Assembly (NCBI RefSeq): GCF_900602065.1
Contig: NZ_UWFN01000350.1
Span: forward strand, 124,001-188,000
DNA length: 64,000 nt
Direction: 5' to 3'
From: Pseudomonas viridiflava
GTDB lineage: Bacteria > Pseudomonadota > Gammaproteobacteria > Pseudomonadales > Pseudomonadaceae
How positions within the stretch are numbered: the first letter of the stretch is position 1; the number at the start of each line of letters is the position of its first letter. The position numbers and the translations under genes were made by a program. The notes beneath the pieces were generated by a model. That model saw only the letters and a list, made by a program, of their open reading frames with translations. It ran no database searches and was not told the DNA's origin. Shown here one piece after another: positions 50,088-58,779 of this stretch.

Positions 50088-51313
50088 ACCAGCTTCTCCT
50101 GATTCTGTTCGGCGGCGGCCATGTGATTCATGACGGTTTGCATATCTTTGTCACCGCGACCCGACAGGCACACCACCATCAAGTGATCATCGCGCAGGTT
50201 GGTGGCGCGTTTCATGGCCTCGGCGAGGGCGTGCGCGGTTTCCAGTGCCGGGATGATGCCTTCCAGCAGGCAGCAATGATGGAAGGCTTCCAGCGCTTCT
50301 TCGTCGGTGATACTGACGTATTCGACGCGTTTCACTTCGTGCAGGTAAGCGTGCTCCGGGCCAATGCCTGGGTAGTCCAGACCGGCAGAGATCGAATGCG
50401 CGTCAGTGATCTGGCCGTCATTGTCCTGCAGCAAGTAGGTGCGGTTGCCGTGCAATACGCCTGGCACACCACCATTGAGGCTCGCGGCATGTTTGTCGGT
50501 ATCAACGCCATGGCCACCGGCTTCGACGCCAATGATTTCCACGCTGCTGTCATCGAGGAACGGGTGGAACAAGCCCATGGCGTTGGAACCGCCACCGACG
50601 CAAGCGATCAGGCTGTCAGGCAGACGACCTTCTTTTTCTTGCATCTGAACCTTGGTTTCCTTGCCGATGATCGACTGGAAGTCACGGACCATCGCTGGAT
50701 ACGGGTGCGGGCCAGCCACAGTGCCGATCAGGTAGAAGGTGTCATCGACGTTGGTGACCCAGTCACGCAGGGCTTCGTTCATTGCGTCTTTCAGAGTGCC
50801 GGTACCGGAGGTCACAGGGACGATTTCAGCGCCCAGCAACTTCATGCGGAATACGTTGGCTTGCTGGCGCTCAATGTCGGTAGCGCCCATGTAGATCACG
50901 CAAGGCAGGCCAAAACGTGCTGCAACAGTGGCCGTTGCCACGCCGTGCATGCCCGCGCCGGTTTCGGCGATCAGGCGCTTTTTGCCCATGCGCTTGGCCA
51001 GCAGCACCTGGCCGATACAGTTATTGATCTTGTGCGCGCCGGTATGATTGAGCTCTTCGCGCTTGAAGTAGATTTTCGCGCCGCCGCAGAACTCGGTCAG
51101 GCGCTCAGCGAAATACAAAGGGTTGGGACGACCGATGTAATCGCGCTGGAAATAGGCCAGTTGCTCGACGAATTCAGGATCGGCTTTTGCAGCTTCGTAC
51201 TCGCGGTTCAGGTCGAGTACCAATGGCATCAGGGTTTCGGCCACGTAACGGCCGCCGAATGAACCGAACAGGCCGTTGGCGTCTGGGCCATTACTGAAGT
51301 TGGTCTGGGTCAT
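50084..51313 (-). CDS. trpB: Tryptophan synthase beta chain
   Basis: TrpB, 409 residues, the PLP enzyme that joins indole and serine to make tryptophan. The PLP lysine is in HTGAHKINN and the phosphate-binding loop is GGGSNAMG. The start at 51313 (MTQTNFSNGPDANGLFGSFG) has GGAGGT upstream; the frame extending to 51439 enters the divergent trpI gene. It is controlled with trpA from the trpI-trpB gap. Confidence 0.98.
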   Translation of the reverse strand: MTQTNFSNGPDANGLFGSFGGRYVAETLMPLVLDLNREYEAAKADPEFVEQLAYFQRDYIGRPNPLYFAERLTEFCGGAKIYFKREELNHTGAHKINNCIGQVLLAKRMGKKRLIAETGAGMHGVATATVAARFGLPCVIYMGATDIERQQANVFRMKLLGAEIVPVTSGTGTLKDAMNEALRDWVTNVDDTFYLIGTVAGPHPYPAMVRDFQSIIGKETKVQMQEKEGRLPDSLIACVGGGSNAMGLFHPFLDDSSVEIIGVEAGGHGVDTDKHAASLNGGVPGVLHGNRTYLLQDNDGQITDAHSISAGLDYPGIGPEHAYLHEVKRVEYVSITDEEALEAFHHCCLLEGIIPALETAHALAEAMKRATNLRDDHLMVVCLSGRGDKDMQTVMNHMAAAEQNQEKLV

Positions 51314-51437
51314 GTGACCTCCAGGGTCGAAAAGCGAATGAGTGAGCCGGATCGGCAATGAGCACACTTTAACCAGCGCCAACCCATCTGAAAACCGATA
51401 AGATCTCGGCAACCTGTCAGGAAAACTCACAGATATC
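51314..51437. promoter_or_regulatory. Divergent trpB / trpI control region
   Basis: This 124-bp gap must contain both promoters. In P. aeruginosa and P. putida, TrpI binds here and activates trpBA in response to indole-3-glycerol phosphate. I did not identify the exact operator boxes in this sequence. Confidence 0.6.
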
Positions 51438-52337
51438 ATGAGCCGGGACCTTCCTCCGTTAAACGCATTGCGGGCCTTTGAAGCTACTGCGCGCTTGAAC
51501 AGCGTCAGTCAGGCGGCTGAACAGCTGCACGTTACACACGGTGCCGTGAGTCGGCAGTTGAAAGTGCTTGAAGAACACTTGGGCGTCGCCTTGTTCGTCA
51601 AGGACGGCCGTGGCCTTAAACTCACAGATGCGGGTATTCGCCTGCGAGACGCCAGCGGCGACGCGTTTGACCGTCTGCGCACGGTGTGTGCCGAGCTTAG
51701 CCAGGGTAATGCAGACGCCCCGTTTGTATTGGGCTGTTCCGGGAGCTTGCTGGCGCGCTGGTTCATTCCGCGCTTGGGGCGATTGAATGCTGACCTGCCG
51801 GATCTGCGATTGCACTTGTCAGCGGGTGAAGGCGATCTGGATCCGCGTCGCCCCGGGCTGGATGCGTTGCTGGTGTTCGCTGAGCCGCCGTGGCCTGCGG
51901 ACATGCAGGTGTTCGAGTTGGCGAGTGAGCGGATTGGTCCGGTGTTAAGTCCGCACTTCGCCCGTTATGCTCAGTTGCAGCAAGCTCCGCTGCACGAGTT
52001 ACTCAACGAAACCCTTCTGCAAACCACTTCGCGACCGCAAGCCTGGCCCAGCTGGGCGCAACAAAACGGCATCGACCCGAAAGCGCTGCAATATGGGCAG
52101 GGTTTTGAGCATCTGTATTATTTGCTGGAGGCGGCCGTCGCAGGCCTGGGTGTTGCAATTGCGCCCGAGCCGCTGGTGGCAGATGACTTGCGGGCTGGGC
52201 GCCTGGTTGCGCCATGGGGCTTCAGCGAAACCCCGGCGCAACTGGCGTTATGGGTTCCCAAACGTGCCGCTGACGGGCGCGCTCAATCATTGGCCAAGTG
52301 GCTAAAAAATGAGCTGAAACGTTCGGGAAGGCCCTAG
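51438..52337 (+). CDS. trpI: LysR-family trpBA activator TrpI
   Basis: TrpI, 299 residues, activates trpBA when indole-3-glycerol phosphate accumulates. The N-terminal helix-turn-helix is SQAAEQLHVTHGAVSRQLKV (about 23-42); it begins MSRDLPPLNALRAFEATARL. The gene is divergent from trpB, the classical Pseudomonas arrangement. The effector domain is complete. Confidence 0.95.
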   Translation: MSRDLPPLNALRAFEATARLNSVSQAAEQLHVTHGAVSRQLKVLEEHLGVALFVKDGRGLKLTDAGIRLRDASGDAFDRLRTVCAELSQGNADAPFVLGCSGSLLARWFIPRLGRLNADLPDLRLHLSAGEGDLDPRRPGLDALLVFAEPPWPADMQVFELASERIGPVLSPHFARYAQLQQAPLHELLNETLLQTTSRPQAWPSWAQQNGIDPKALQYGQGFEHLYYLLEAAVAGLGVAIAPEPLVADDLRAGRLVAPWGFSETPAQLALWVPKRAADGRAQSLAKWLKNELKRSGRP

Positions 52338-52362
52338 CTGCACTAAACGCGAGCAGCTTTGA

Positions 52363-52689
52363 TCAGTTGCCGCGTTTGCACAGCAGGTAGGCAGCCAACA
52401 GGCCAACCGCACCGACTGCAACACCGGCTGTAGTCCATGGATGCTCTTGCGCGTAGTCGCGAGTAGCAACGCTGGTTTCACGGGTTTTGACTTTAACGTC
52501 TTCGTACACATCGCTCAGCAAGCTGCGCGAGTGGCTCAGCGCGCTTTCAGCGTTGGCTTTCAAATTTTTGAGAGTCCTGCGCGATTCGTCCGAAGCATCG
52601 GATTTCAGGCTTTCCAGCGATTTCAGCAGACTTTCGATTTCCGCTTCCATGCTTTGAAGCGAGGCTTTACGTAGTGAAGTGCTAGCCAT
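52363..52689 (-). CDS. YqjD/ElaB-like (DUF883) membrane-anchored protein
   Basis: A 108-residue protein with a long, polar, heptad-like helix (about 10-80) followed by a short membrane segment (AGVAVGAVGLLAAYLLC) and a basic tail. This is the layout of ElaB/YqjD proteins, some of which bind ribosomes at the membrane in stationary phase. That role has not been shown for this protein. It converges with trpI. Confidence 0.88.
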   Translation of the reverse strand: MASTSLRKASLQSMEAEIESLLKSLESLKSDASDESRRTLKNLKANAESALSHSRSLLSDVYEDVKVKTRETSVATRDYAQEHPWTTAGVAVGAVGLLAAYLLCKRGN

Positions 52690-52856
52690 GATGTTTCTCC
52701 TGCAATGGTGAGTGGCGTGTGTTGTTTCCGACTACAGGCTTTTCAGAAAGTGCGTTTGCGTTTTCGCAAAGTGCTGAACTTTTATGCCGCTTTTCCCCAC
52801 AGAGGTAAGGAGCGCAGTGACTGCTACGCTCGTAAAGGACCTTTAGGAGAACTGCC

Positions 52857-53072
52857 ATGACTGATCATCACACGTACAAGAAGATCGAGCTGGTTGGCTC
52901 GTCTACCACCACCATCGAAGACGCGATCAACAATGCGTTGGCCGAAGCCAGTAAAAGCATCAAGCATCTTGAATGGTTTGAGGTCGCAGAGACCCGGGGC
53001 CATATTGAAGATGGCAAGGTTGCGCACTATCAGGTGACCCTGAAAGTGGGTTTTCGAATTGCCAACAGTTGA
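52857..53072 (+). CDS. Dodecin family flavin-storage protein
   Basis: A 71-residue dodecin, which forms hollow 12-mers that store flavins or other cofactors. It starts MTDHHTYKKIELVGSSTTTI and has the flavin-stacking Trp at position 40 (LEWFEV). TAGGAG precedes the start. No flavin gene is adjacent. Confidence 0.94.
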   Translation: MTDHHTYKKIELVGSSTTTIEDAINNALAEASKSIKHLEWFEVAETRGHIEDGKVAHYQVTLKVGFRIANS

Positions 53073-53221
53073 TCATTGATGAACTTTCGCACTGGCTGAA
53101 TGCCATATCCTCCGCTACACAGATAGAGCCCGCTGCGGCGAACAATCGTCGGCGTGGTTAATTCTTTCAGGTTATCTGCGCTGCCGATGACCTGTTTTGG
53201 CCTGACGAAGGAGTTTGACCA

Positions 53222-53446
53222 ATGAAGAAGTTTCTATTGGCGGTAGGTTTGCTGAGCATCGCCGGGACCACCCTGGCGGCTGGCAAACCGTGCGAAGAGT
53301 TGAAAGCGGAAATTGACGCTAAGATCCAGGCTAAAGGCGCTTCGTCCTACACGCTTGAAGTCGTCGATAAAGGCAGCGTGACCGACAAGACCGTTGTCGG
53401 CAGCTGTGAAGGCGGCACCAAGGAAATCGTGTATCAGCGCGGCTGA
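53222..53446 (+). CDS. DUF1161 periplasmic protein (copy 1)
   Basis: A 74-residue exported protein: signal peptide ending at about TLAAG (residue 20), then the DUF1161 region KPCEELKAEIDAKIQAKGAS with two cysteines likely to form a disulfide (Cys24 and the Cys of VGSCEGGTKE). A paralogue lies at 56272. Function unknown. It is followed by a strong terminator. Confidence 0.9.
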   Translation: MKKFLLAVGLLSIAGTTLAAGKPCEELKAEIDAKIQAKGASSYTLEVVDKGSVTDKTVVGSCEGGTKEIVYQRG

Positions 53447-53461
53447 TCGGATTGCGGATAC

Positions 53462-53493
53462 AAAAAAACCGACTGGTTGAAGTCGGTTTTTTT
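53462..53493 (+). terminator. Intrinsic terminator after DUF1161 copy 1
   Basis: Stem AAAAACCGACT with AGTCGGTTTTT, loop GGTTGA, followed by T residues. The A-rich and T-rich sides let it work in both directions, also stopping transcripts from the right. Confidence 0.88.
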
Positions 53494-53519
53494 GTGTCTT
53501 TTTTTCTACTGCGGACACT

Positions 53520-53612
53520 TGTGGGACCGAATTCATTCGGGAAGGCGGCATTCCTGTCGATAAAGATGCTGTGGATGTATCGGCCCCTTCGCGAATGAAT
53601 TCGCTCCCACAG
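53520..53612. repeat. REP doublet, mixed arms (GGGACCGAATT / GGGAGCGAATT)
   Basis: Left arm TGTGGGACCGAATTCATTCG and right arm CGCGAATGAATTCGCTCCCA, in the convergent gap between the DUF1161 gene and the luciferase-like gene. The arms are of different subtypes, as at 40087 and 63059. Confidence 0.87.
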
Positions 53613-53634
53613 ATTCAGCGTCGGTGCTGAAACC

Positions 53635-54636
53635 TCAGCCTCTTGCTGCCTCAGCCAGAATTTCATATGAGCGCAACCGGTCTGCATGCTCATACATATC
53701 GCAGGTGAAGATCAGTTCATCAGCATCAGTCTGCTCCAGCAAGACATCCAGCCTGGCGCGGATTTTCTCTTTGCTACCGACCATCGCCAGGCCAAGGAAG
53801 TCAGCTACGGCGGCTTTTTCGTGAGGCAGCCACAGGCCTTCCATGCTTTCCACTGGTGGCTTCTGCACCAGGCTCTGGCCGCGCATCAGCGAAAGAATCC
53901 GTTGATACAGCGACGTCGCCAGATATTCAGCGTGCTCGTCTGTGTCGGCCGCCACCAAAGGCACGCCGAGCATCACGTATGGCTTGTCGAGCACCGCCGA
54001 AGGTTCGAAGTGATTGCGATAAACCCGAATGGCTTCATGCATGTAACGCGGCGCAAAGTGCGAAGCAAACGCGTAAGGCAAGCCGCGTTGCCCGGCGAGT
54101 TGGGCACTGAACAGGCTCGAGCCTAGCAACCAGATCGGCACATTGGTGCCCGTCCCAGGCACAGCGATCACTCGTTGATCAGGCGTGCGCGGGCCGAGAT
54201 AGGCCATGAGCTCAGCCACATCTTCAGGGAAGTCATCAGCGCTACCGGAGCGTTCCCGGCGCAAGGCGCGAGCGGTCATCTGGTCAGAGCCGGGCGCACG
54301 GCCAAGGCCCAGGTCGATCCGACCCGGATACAGGCTTGCCAGGGTGCCGAATTGCTCGGCAATCACCAGTGGAGCGTGGTTGGGCAGCATCACACCACCT
54401 GCCCCCACACGAATCGTCGAAGTGCCGCCCGCCAGATAGCCAAGCAGCACTGAAGTCGCCGAACTGGCGATGCCGTCCATGTTGTGATGCTCGGCCACCC
54501 AGAAACGGTTGTAGCCCAGTTTCTCGACGTGTTGCGCCAGGTTCAGCGAGTTGCGCAGAGACTCTGCAGGGCCTTTGTCGTGGCGCACGGGAACCAGATC
54601 CAGCGTAGAAATTTTCACATCAGATAAACGTTTCAT
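53635..54636 (-). CDS. Luciferase-like (LLM) flavin-dependent oxidoreductase
   Basis: A 333-residue LLM-class protein of the YhbW-like group, predicted to use reduced FMN. It has VAEHHNMDGIASSATSVLLG and GRIDLGLGRAPGSDQMT motifs of the TIM-barrel family. Substrate unknown. It is divergent from the OsmC gene and ends in a REP-flanked gap. Confidence 0.9.
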   Translation of the reverse strand: MKRLSDVKISTLDLVPVRHDKGPAESLRNSLNLAQHVEKLGYNRFWVAEHHNMDGIASSATSVLLGYLAGGTSTIRVGAGGVMLPNHAPLVIAEQFGTLASLYPGRIDLGLGRAPGSDQMTARALRRERSGSADDFPEDVAELMAYLGPRTPDQRVIAVPGTGTNVPIWLLGSSLFSAQLAGQRGLPYAFASHFAPRYMHEAIRVYRNHFEPSAVLDKPYVMLGVPLVAADTDEHAEYLATSLYQRILSLMRGQSLVQKPPVESMEGLWLPHEKAAVADFLGLAMVGSKEKIRARLDVLLEQTDADELIFTCDMYEHADRLRSYEILAEAARG

Positions 54637-54881
54637 AGGTCGTCAACGATCCTCGAAAGTGTTTTGCAGGCTTGGTGCATGACCCGTCAGATGAAGAAAA
54701 CGCTGATGACCGAAACCCGCGGTTGTTAAAGAGGATAAGGGCATATGCTGCAGATTCAATCCCTAAAGTAGAAAAATGCTACTTTATTTTCGGATCTTCC
54801 CTTCTGTTGAACTTTCCAGAGCGAGCTATCCTCAGAACCCTTAACCCTGTGCGAAACAGCACATACCCACGAGGAGACACC

Positions 54882-55313
54882 ATGAGCATTGTCAAAAAAG
54901 CATCGGCCCACTGGGAAGGCGACCTGAAGACGGGCATCGGCAGTATCTCCACCGAAACCGGTGTATTGCGCGAAGCCCCCTATGGCTTCAAGGCTCGCTT
55001 CGAAGGCGGCAAAGGCACTAACCCTGAAGAGTTGATCGGCGCAGCGCACGCTGGCTGCTTCTCCATGGCGCTGTCAATGATTCTGGGCGGTGAGAACCTG
55101 ACTGCCGAAAGCATCGATACCACTGCTGATGTCACCCTGGATCAGGTTGATGGTGGCTTCGCAATCACCGCCGTACACCTGACGCTGAAGGCCAAAGTGC
55201 CTGGCGCTACTCAAGAGCAGTTCGACAAGCTGACCGCCGCGGCCAAAGAAGGCTGCCCGGTGTCGAAAGTCCTGAACGCGAAAATCACCCTGGACGCTAC
55301 GCTGCTTAGCTGA
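54882..55313 (+). CDS. OsmC-family peroxiredoxin
   Basis: A 143-residue OsmC-type peroxidase that reduces organic hydroperoxides. The two redox cysteines lie in AAHAGCFSMAL and AKEGCPVSKVL. The start MSIVKKASAHWEGDLKTGIG at 54882 has GAGGAG upstream; the longer frame to 54672 has no family homology. The 245-bp gap before it should hold its promoter; nothing else is seen. Confidence 0.94.
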   Translation: MSIVKKASAHWEGDLKTGIGSISTETGVLREAPYGFKARFEGGKGTNPEELIGAAHAGCFSMALSMILGGENLTAESIDTTADVTLDQVDGGFAITAVHLTLKAKVPGATQEQFDKLTAAAKEGCPVSKVLNAKITLDATLLS

Positions 55314-55343
55314 GCCTGTTAAAACTGCAGCAGAAGATTGACC

Positions 55344-55417
55344 TGTAGGAGCTGCCGAAGGCTGCGATAGCGGAGTCTCAGGACTATCGCTTTCGCAGCC
55401 TTCGGCAGCTCCTACAG
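55344..55417. repeat. REP doublet, GCTGCCGAAGGCTGCGA family
   Basis: Left arm TGTAGGAGCTGCCGAAGGCT with complementary right arm ending GGCAGCTCCTACA, in the convergent gap after the OsmC gene. Confidence 0.9.
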
Positions 55418-55441
55418 TGTTCGGCGTAGGGTCGACTCTCC

Positions 55442-56101
55442 CTACCCCTCCACATCCAGCATCCATTTGCGACGAACCTTTCGACGATGCCAGGCCGAGT
55501 TGTATTGGCGGCTTTCGCGCGCTTGAGCAATCAGCTGGCAGCCACCCTCTTCGGCAGTCCCTAACGTGAACCCACGGCTAGCGCCGATGGCATGTTTATC
55601 AGAGCCGTAGAAAGCGATCACCCGCACTTCCAGGCTGGAAAAAACCCAGTCCTGCGTCGGTTTGTGGCCTTGCATGGGAATCGCGTGAAGCAGCGCCAAA
55701 CGCTGGATCAGTGAAGCAAAGGAGCCGATGTGGGTGAAGTCGCCGGTACCCAGCGGCCCTTGGCGGGTGGCGTTGTGCAGGATCAGATCCTGTTCAATCT
55801 CGCCTTTGCTTTCCTCACGAATGTCAGTGACATCGCAACACAACTCGCCTTGGTTGGTGTTGAGCACCAGCACGATCTGATTAATGAAAATCGGCTCGGC
55901 GCTCATATTGCTGATCAGACACAGCGAGCCAATACCTTTCCCGGCCCCCCGGTTGATGATGATCCGAGGCCTGCGCTGGCGACGGTAATTGTTCAATAGT
56001 AATTGTGCGTAAAGCACCCAGACGATCAGCGTACCAATGCTGATCAGGACCGTTAATGCGTCCTTGTACTGAATAACCCACTGGATAAAAGGTGCGTTCA
56101 T
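55442..56101 (-). CDS. Hypothetical membrane-anchored protein
   Basis: A 219-residue protein I do not recognise. One membrane segment lies at about residues 15-35 (LTVLISIGTLIVWVLYAQLLL), followed by a basic cytoplasmic stretch (NNYRRQRRPRIIINRG) and a soluble domain of about 180 residues with alternating hydrophobic strands. No catalytic motif is seen. It diverges from the second DUF1161 gene across 170 bp. Codon use looks native, and the frame has no overlapping rival. Confidence 0.75.
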   Translation of the reverse strand: MNAPFIQWVIQYKDALTVLISIGTLIVWVLYAQLLLNNYRRQRRPRIIINRGAGKGIGSLCLISNMSAEPIFINQIVLVLNTNQGELCCDVTDIREESKGEIEQDLILHNATRQGPLGTGDFTHIGSFASLIQRLALLHAIPMQGHKPTQDWVFSSLEVRVIAFYGSDKHAIGASRGFTLGTAEEGGCQLIAQARESRQYNSAWHRRKVRRKWMLDVEG

Positions 56102-56271
56102 ACATCACTCAGGCAGTTAATCGTCTGGATGTGATGAAGCGCGCAGAAAGAAGTTCGACCCGGCTGACGAGTGCCGAACTTGCTGATACTGGCTAATGTC
56201 TATTAAGGGCTGCGGCGCAGCGTGAGAATCATTCTGGCGCGCGTCGTATGCGGGGTATGAAGGAGTCGGGC

Positions 56272-56505
56272 ATGAAACGTTTCGCATTAGCAGTATTGGG
56301 TGTCTCGCTGGCCTCCGGTGCCATGGCTGCGCCCAAAGATTGTGAGGAGCTGAAGGCCGAAATCGAAGCCAAGATCCAGGCTAACAATGTCAGCTCCTAC
56401 ACGCTGGAAATCGTCACCAATGACGACGTTCACGACCAGAACATGGTGGTCGGCAGTTGCGCCAACGGCACGCAAAAAATCATCTATCAGAAGAATGATC
56501 GCTGA
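56272..56505 (+). CDS. DUF1161 periplasmic protein (copy 2)
   Basis: A 77-residue paralogue of the protein at 53222: signal peptide ending near GAMAAP, then CEELKAEIEAKIQANNVSSY and VGSCANGTQKI with the same two cysteines. The start at 56272 begins the signal peptide; the upstream start at 56248 does not improve it. The two copies differ in the loop between the cysteines (NDDVHDQNMV here). Confidence 0.9.
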   Translation: MKRFALAVLGVSLASGAMAAPKDCEELKAEIEAKIQANNVSSYTLEIVTNDDVHDQNMVVGSCANGTQKIIYQKNDR

Positions 56506-56508
56506 TCG

Positions 56509-56922
56509 TCAGATGCACGAGACGTGGTCTTCGGTTGCGAGGACTTTGCGTTGGGCATCCAGCAGTTCGGCGCTCACATTGTTGGCCAGTGAGCGGACTT
56601 CGATCATGTAGCGCTGCCCTGCTGTGAAATTCGGGTAATGCAGCTCCACATAACACGTCAGCTCGGTGTACTCGTCGCCCATCGCTGTAAAGCCGCCGTA
56701 GTGGACTTCATAGTCATAGCGAACCTGCAGCCGATGGTTGCCCGGTGATATCTGGAAGTAGCGACCGTCGTAGGTGGTTTTGCCGTCCACTTTGTCAGCC
56801 ATGACCAGCTTGCCGGTCATGGTGCGCATATCGACCCAGGCCTGTGCGGGGTCAACGGCTGGCATTGGTCCCGCGCAGCCAGCCAGAGTGGTCAGTGCCA
56901 GTAGCATCAGTAAAGGGCGCAT
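56509..56922 (-). CDS. Small lipoprotein, unknown function
   Basis: A 137-residue predicted lipoprotein: the lipobox LAGC places the lipidated Cys at about residue 15-16 (MRPLLMLLALTTLAGCAGP). The mature part is mainly beta and contains GDEYTELTCYVELHYPNF. Position 17 of the precursor is Ala, so sorting to the outer membrane is expected. The start at 56922 begins the signal; a longer frame to 56994 does not. It nearly abuts the convergent DUF1161 gene. Confidence 0.85.
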   Translation of the reverse strand: MRPLLMLLALTTLAGCAGPMPAVDPAQAWVDMRTMTGKLVMADKVDGKTTYDGRYFQISPGNHRLQVRYDYEVHYGGFTAMGDEYTELTCYVELHYPNFTAGQRYMIEVRSLANNVSAELLDAQRKVLATEDHVSCI

Positions 56923-57017
56923 TGTCAGTCGGCTCGGCTTCAAGGTGGCGATAGTAGTTGCGAAAGGCCGGTGCTGTCCGGCATAACGCGCCATGTGTGC
57001 AACTTTAAAGGCTGTCC

Positions 57018-58082
57018 ATGCGGAGTCTCAACGTTTTATGCCTGTGGCGCAGTTGGCCTTTTTTGGCGATCTTGCTGCTGGGTGGCTGTTCTAGCCTCAA
57101 CTACTACGACCAGTTAGTGAGCGGCCAGTTTCAGTTGTTGCGAGCCCGTGAACCGGTCGAGGATGTGATTGCAGATCAAACCCGCGATCCGAAACTCCGC
57201 CAGCGACTGGCCCAGTCCCAGGAGGCGCGGACTTTTGCCAGTCGCCAGCTGCATCTTCCAGACAATAAAAGCTACCGGCTTTATGCCGACCTTGATCGTC
57301 CCTATGTGGTCTGGAATGTGTTCGCCACGGACGAGTTCTCACTGGAGCCTGTTACGCATTGCTTCCCTATCGCGGGCTGTGTTGCCTATCGCGGCTACTA
57401 CAGCGTTGGCGGGGCCAGGGGTGCGGCGGCATTACAGCGCCAGGAAGGTAAAGACGTATACGTCAGCGGAGTTGAAGCTTATTCCACCCTTGGCTGGTTC
57501 AACGACCCGATTCTGAGTTCGATGCTGGGTTGGGACGATGAGCGTCTGGCGACCTTGATCTTCCACGAGTTGGCCCATCAGCGTTTTTATGTGAAGGACG
57601 ACACTGAGTTCAACGAGTCTTACGCCAGCTTCGTCGAGCAGGAAGGCACCCGCCAATGGCGCGTTGCGCGTGGTCTTGATCCGCAGCGGCTAACGCAGTC
57701 AAAGCAGCGGGACGAGCTTACCCGGTTGGTGTTGGCTACCCGGGAGCGCTTGAAAGAGCTTTATCGACAACCGCTGAGTGTTGAGCTGATGCGCCAGCGA
57801 AAGGCTGCGGAATTCGAAAGACTGCGCAATGACTACCGTGTGCTGCGTGACCAGCAATGGTCGGGCGACAAGCGTTATGACGCCTGGATCAACGCGCCCA
57901 TGAACAACGCCAGATTGCTGCCCTTCGGCCTTTACGATCAATGGGTGCCAGCTTTTGAAAAGCTGTTCAAAAACGTGAACGGGGACTGGCAGGCATTTTA
58001 TGCCCAGGTGGAACGCTTGGGCGCATTGCCAATCGCGAAGCGCAGGGCTGAACTGCAGAGGTTGGCGGGTAGATCTGAGTAA
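57018..58082 (+). CDS. Predicted zinc aminopeptidase (PF10023-type lipoprotein)
   Basis: A 354-residue putative aminopeptidase with a lipobox-like LLGGCSS (Cys24) after the signal peptide. The zinc motif HELAH is at residues 183-187 (LIFHELAHQRFY), followed by a Glu in NESYASFVEQEG that probably completes the site. Members of this family are annotated as predicted aminopeptidases; substrates are unknown. A REP doublet follows its stop at once. Confidence 0.9.
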   Translation: MRSLNVLCLWRSWPFLAILLLGGCSSLNYYDQLVSGQFQLLRAREPVEDVIADQTRDPKLRQRLAQSQEARTFASRQLHLPDNKSYRLYADLDRPYVVWNVFATDEFSLEPVTHCFPIAGCVAYRGYYSVGGARGAAALQRQEGKDVYVSGVEAYSTLGWFNDPILSSMLGWDDERLATLIFHELAHQRFYVKDDTEFNESYASFVEQEGTRQWRVARGLDPQRLTQSKQRDELTRLVLATRERLKELYRQPLSVELMRQRKAAEFERLRNDYRVLRDQQWSGDKRYDAWINAPMNNARLLPFGLYDQWVPAFEKLFKNVNGDWQAFYAQVERLGALPIAKRRAELQRLAGRSE

Positions 58083-58093
58083 ACATAATTCTC

Positions 58094-58167
58094 TGTAGGA
58101 GCTGCCGAAGGCTGCGAAAGATTAGTCCTGAAACACCGCTATTCGCAGCCTTCGGCAGCTCCTACAG
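58094..58167. repeat. REP doublet at a likely rearrangement joint
   Basis: Left arm TGTAGGAGCTGCCGAAGGCT and right arm ending GGCAGCTCCTACA. It sits between the trp-side gene block and the cytochrome c5-pauR-dad block, which in P. aeruginosa lie on opposite sides of the origin. Confidence 0.9.
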
Positions 58168-58183
58168 GGGATGATGCAGGTTG

Positions 58184-58606
58184 TTACTTCAACCCCGACA
58201 TCTTCTGGATGGCGCCCTTGAGCTCGTCGTCCGAGCAGTCGCCGCAAGTACCTTTGGGAGGCATGGCATTAAGGCCTGTGATTGCCTTGGCCAGCAGGCC
58301 ATCGAGGCCGCCCTGATGATCGGCACGCTCTTTCCAGGCGGCTGCGTCACCAATTTTCGGCGCGTTCAACAGGCCAGTGCCGTGGCAGGCATTGCAGTGT
58401 TTGGCAATAATGTCGTCGGGGCTTTTGGCCGCTCCGCCGCCCGTGGATGCGACGACTTCCATACCCGCGCATTCCTTGCCCTGGACGCAGACCTGGCCGA
58501 CCGGCTCCAGCCGCTTGGCGATCTCTTCATGGGTCGCTGCCTGAGCGTTGAACGCGCAAAAAGTGAATGCGGCGGCAACGGCCAGAATCTTATTAGTCAG
58601 GTTCAC
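58184..58606 (-). CDS. Cytochrome c5 family periplasmic protein
   Basis: A 140-residue c-type cytochrome. Signal peptide ends near FNAQAA (residue 24). The heme site is CNACH at 71-75, the axial Met is likely in NAMPPKG, and a C-terminal CGDC pair is typical of cytochrome c5. The start is GTG at 58606 preceded by GAGGGGG; the longer frame to 58735 adds no signal. In P. aeruginosa the equivalent gene (cycB) is also next to pauR. Confidence 0.92.
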   Translation of the reverse strand: MNLTNKILAVAAAFTFCAFNAQAATHEEIAKRLEPVGQVCVQGKECAGMEVVASTGGGAAKSPDDIIAKHCNACHGTGLLNAPKIGDAAAWKERADHQGGLDGLLAKAITGLNAMPPKGTCGDCSDDELKGAIQKMSGLK

Positions 58607-58779
58607 GCTTACCCCCTCATGGTGACTATTCACGCTCGCCTGCCACGGTTTAGCAGGCTGCGAAAGTATAGCCCCTCGCCTGATGTACCGAAACAACCCT
58701 TCAATCAGAAAGGTTATTATCCGACGGCTCGGCATTGAGAGCAGAATTCGCGCAGGCCCGTATTTCCCGGGCCTGTGGC

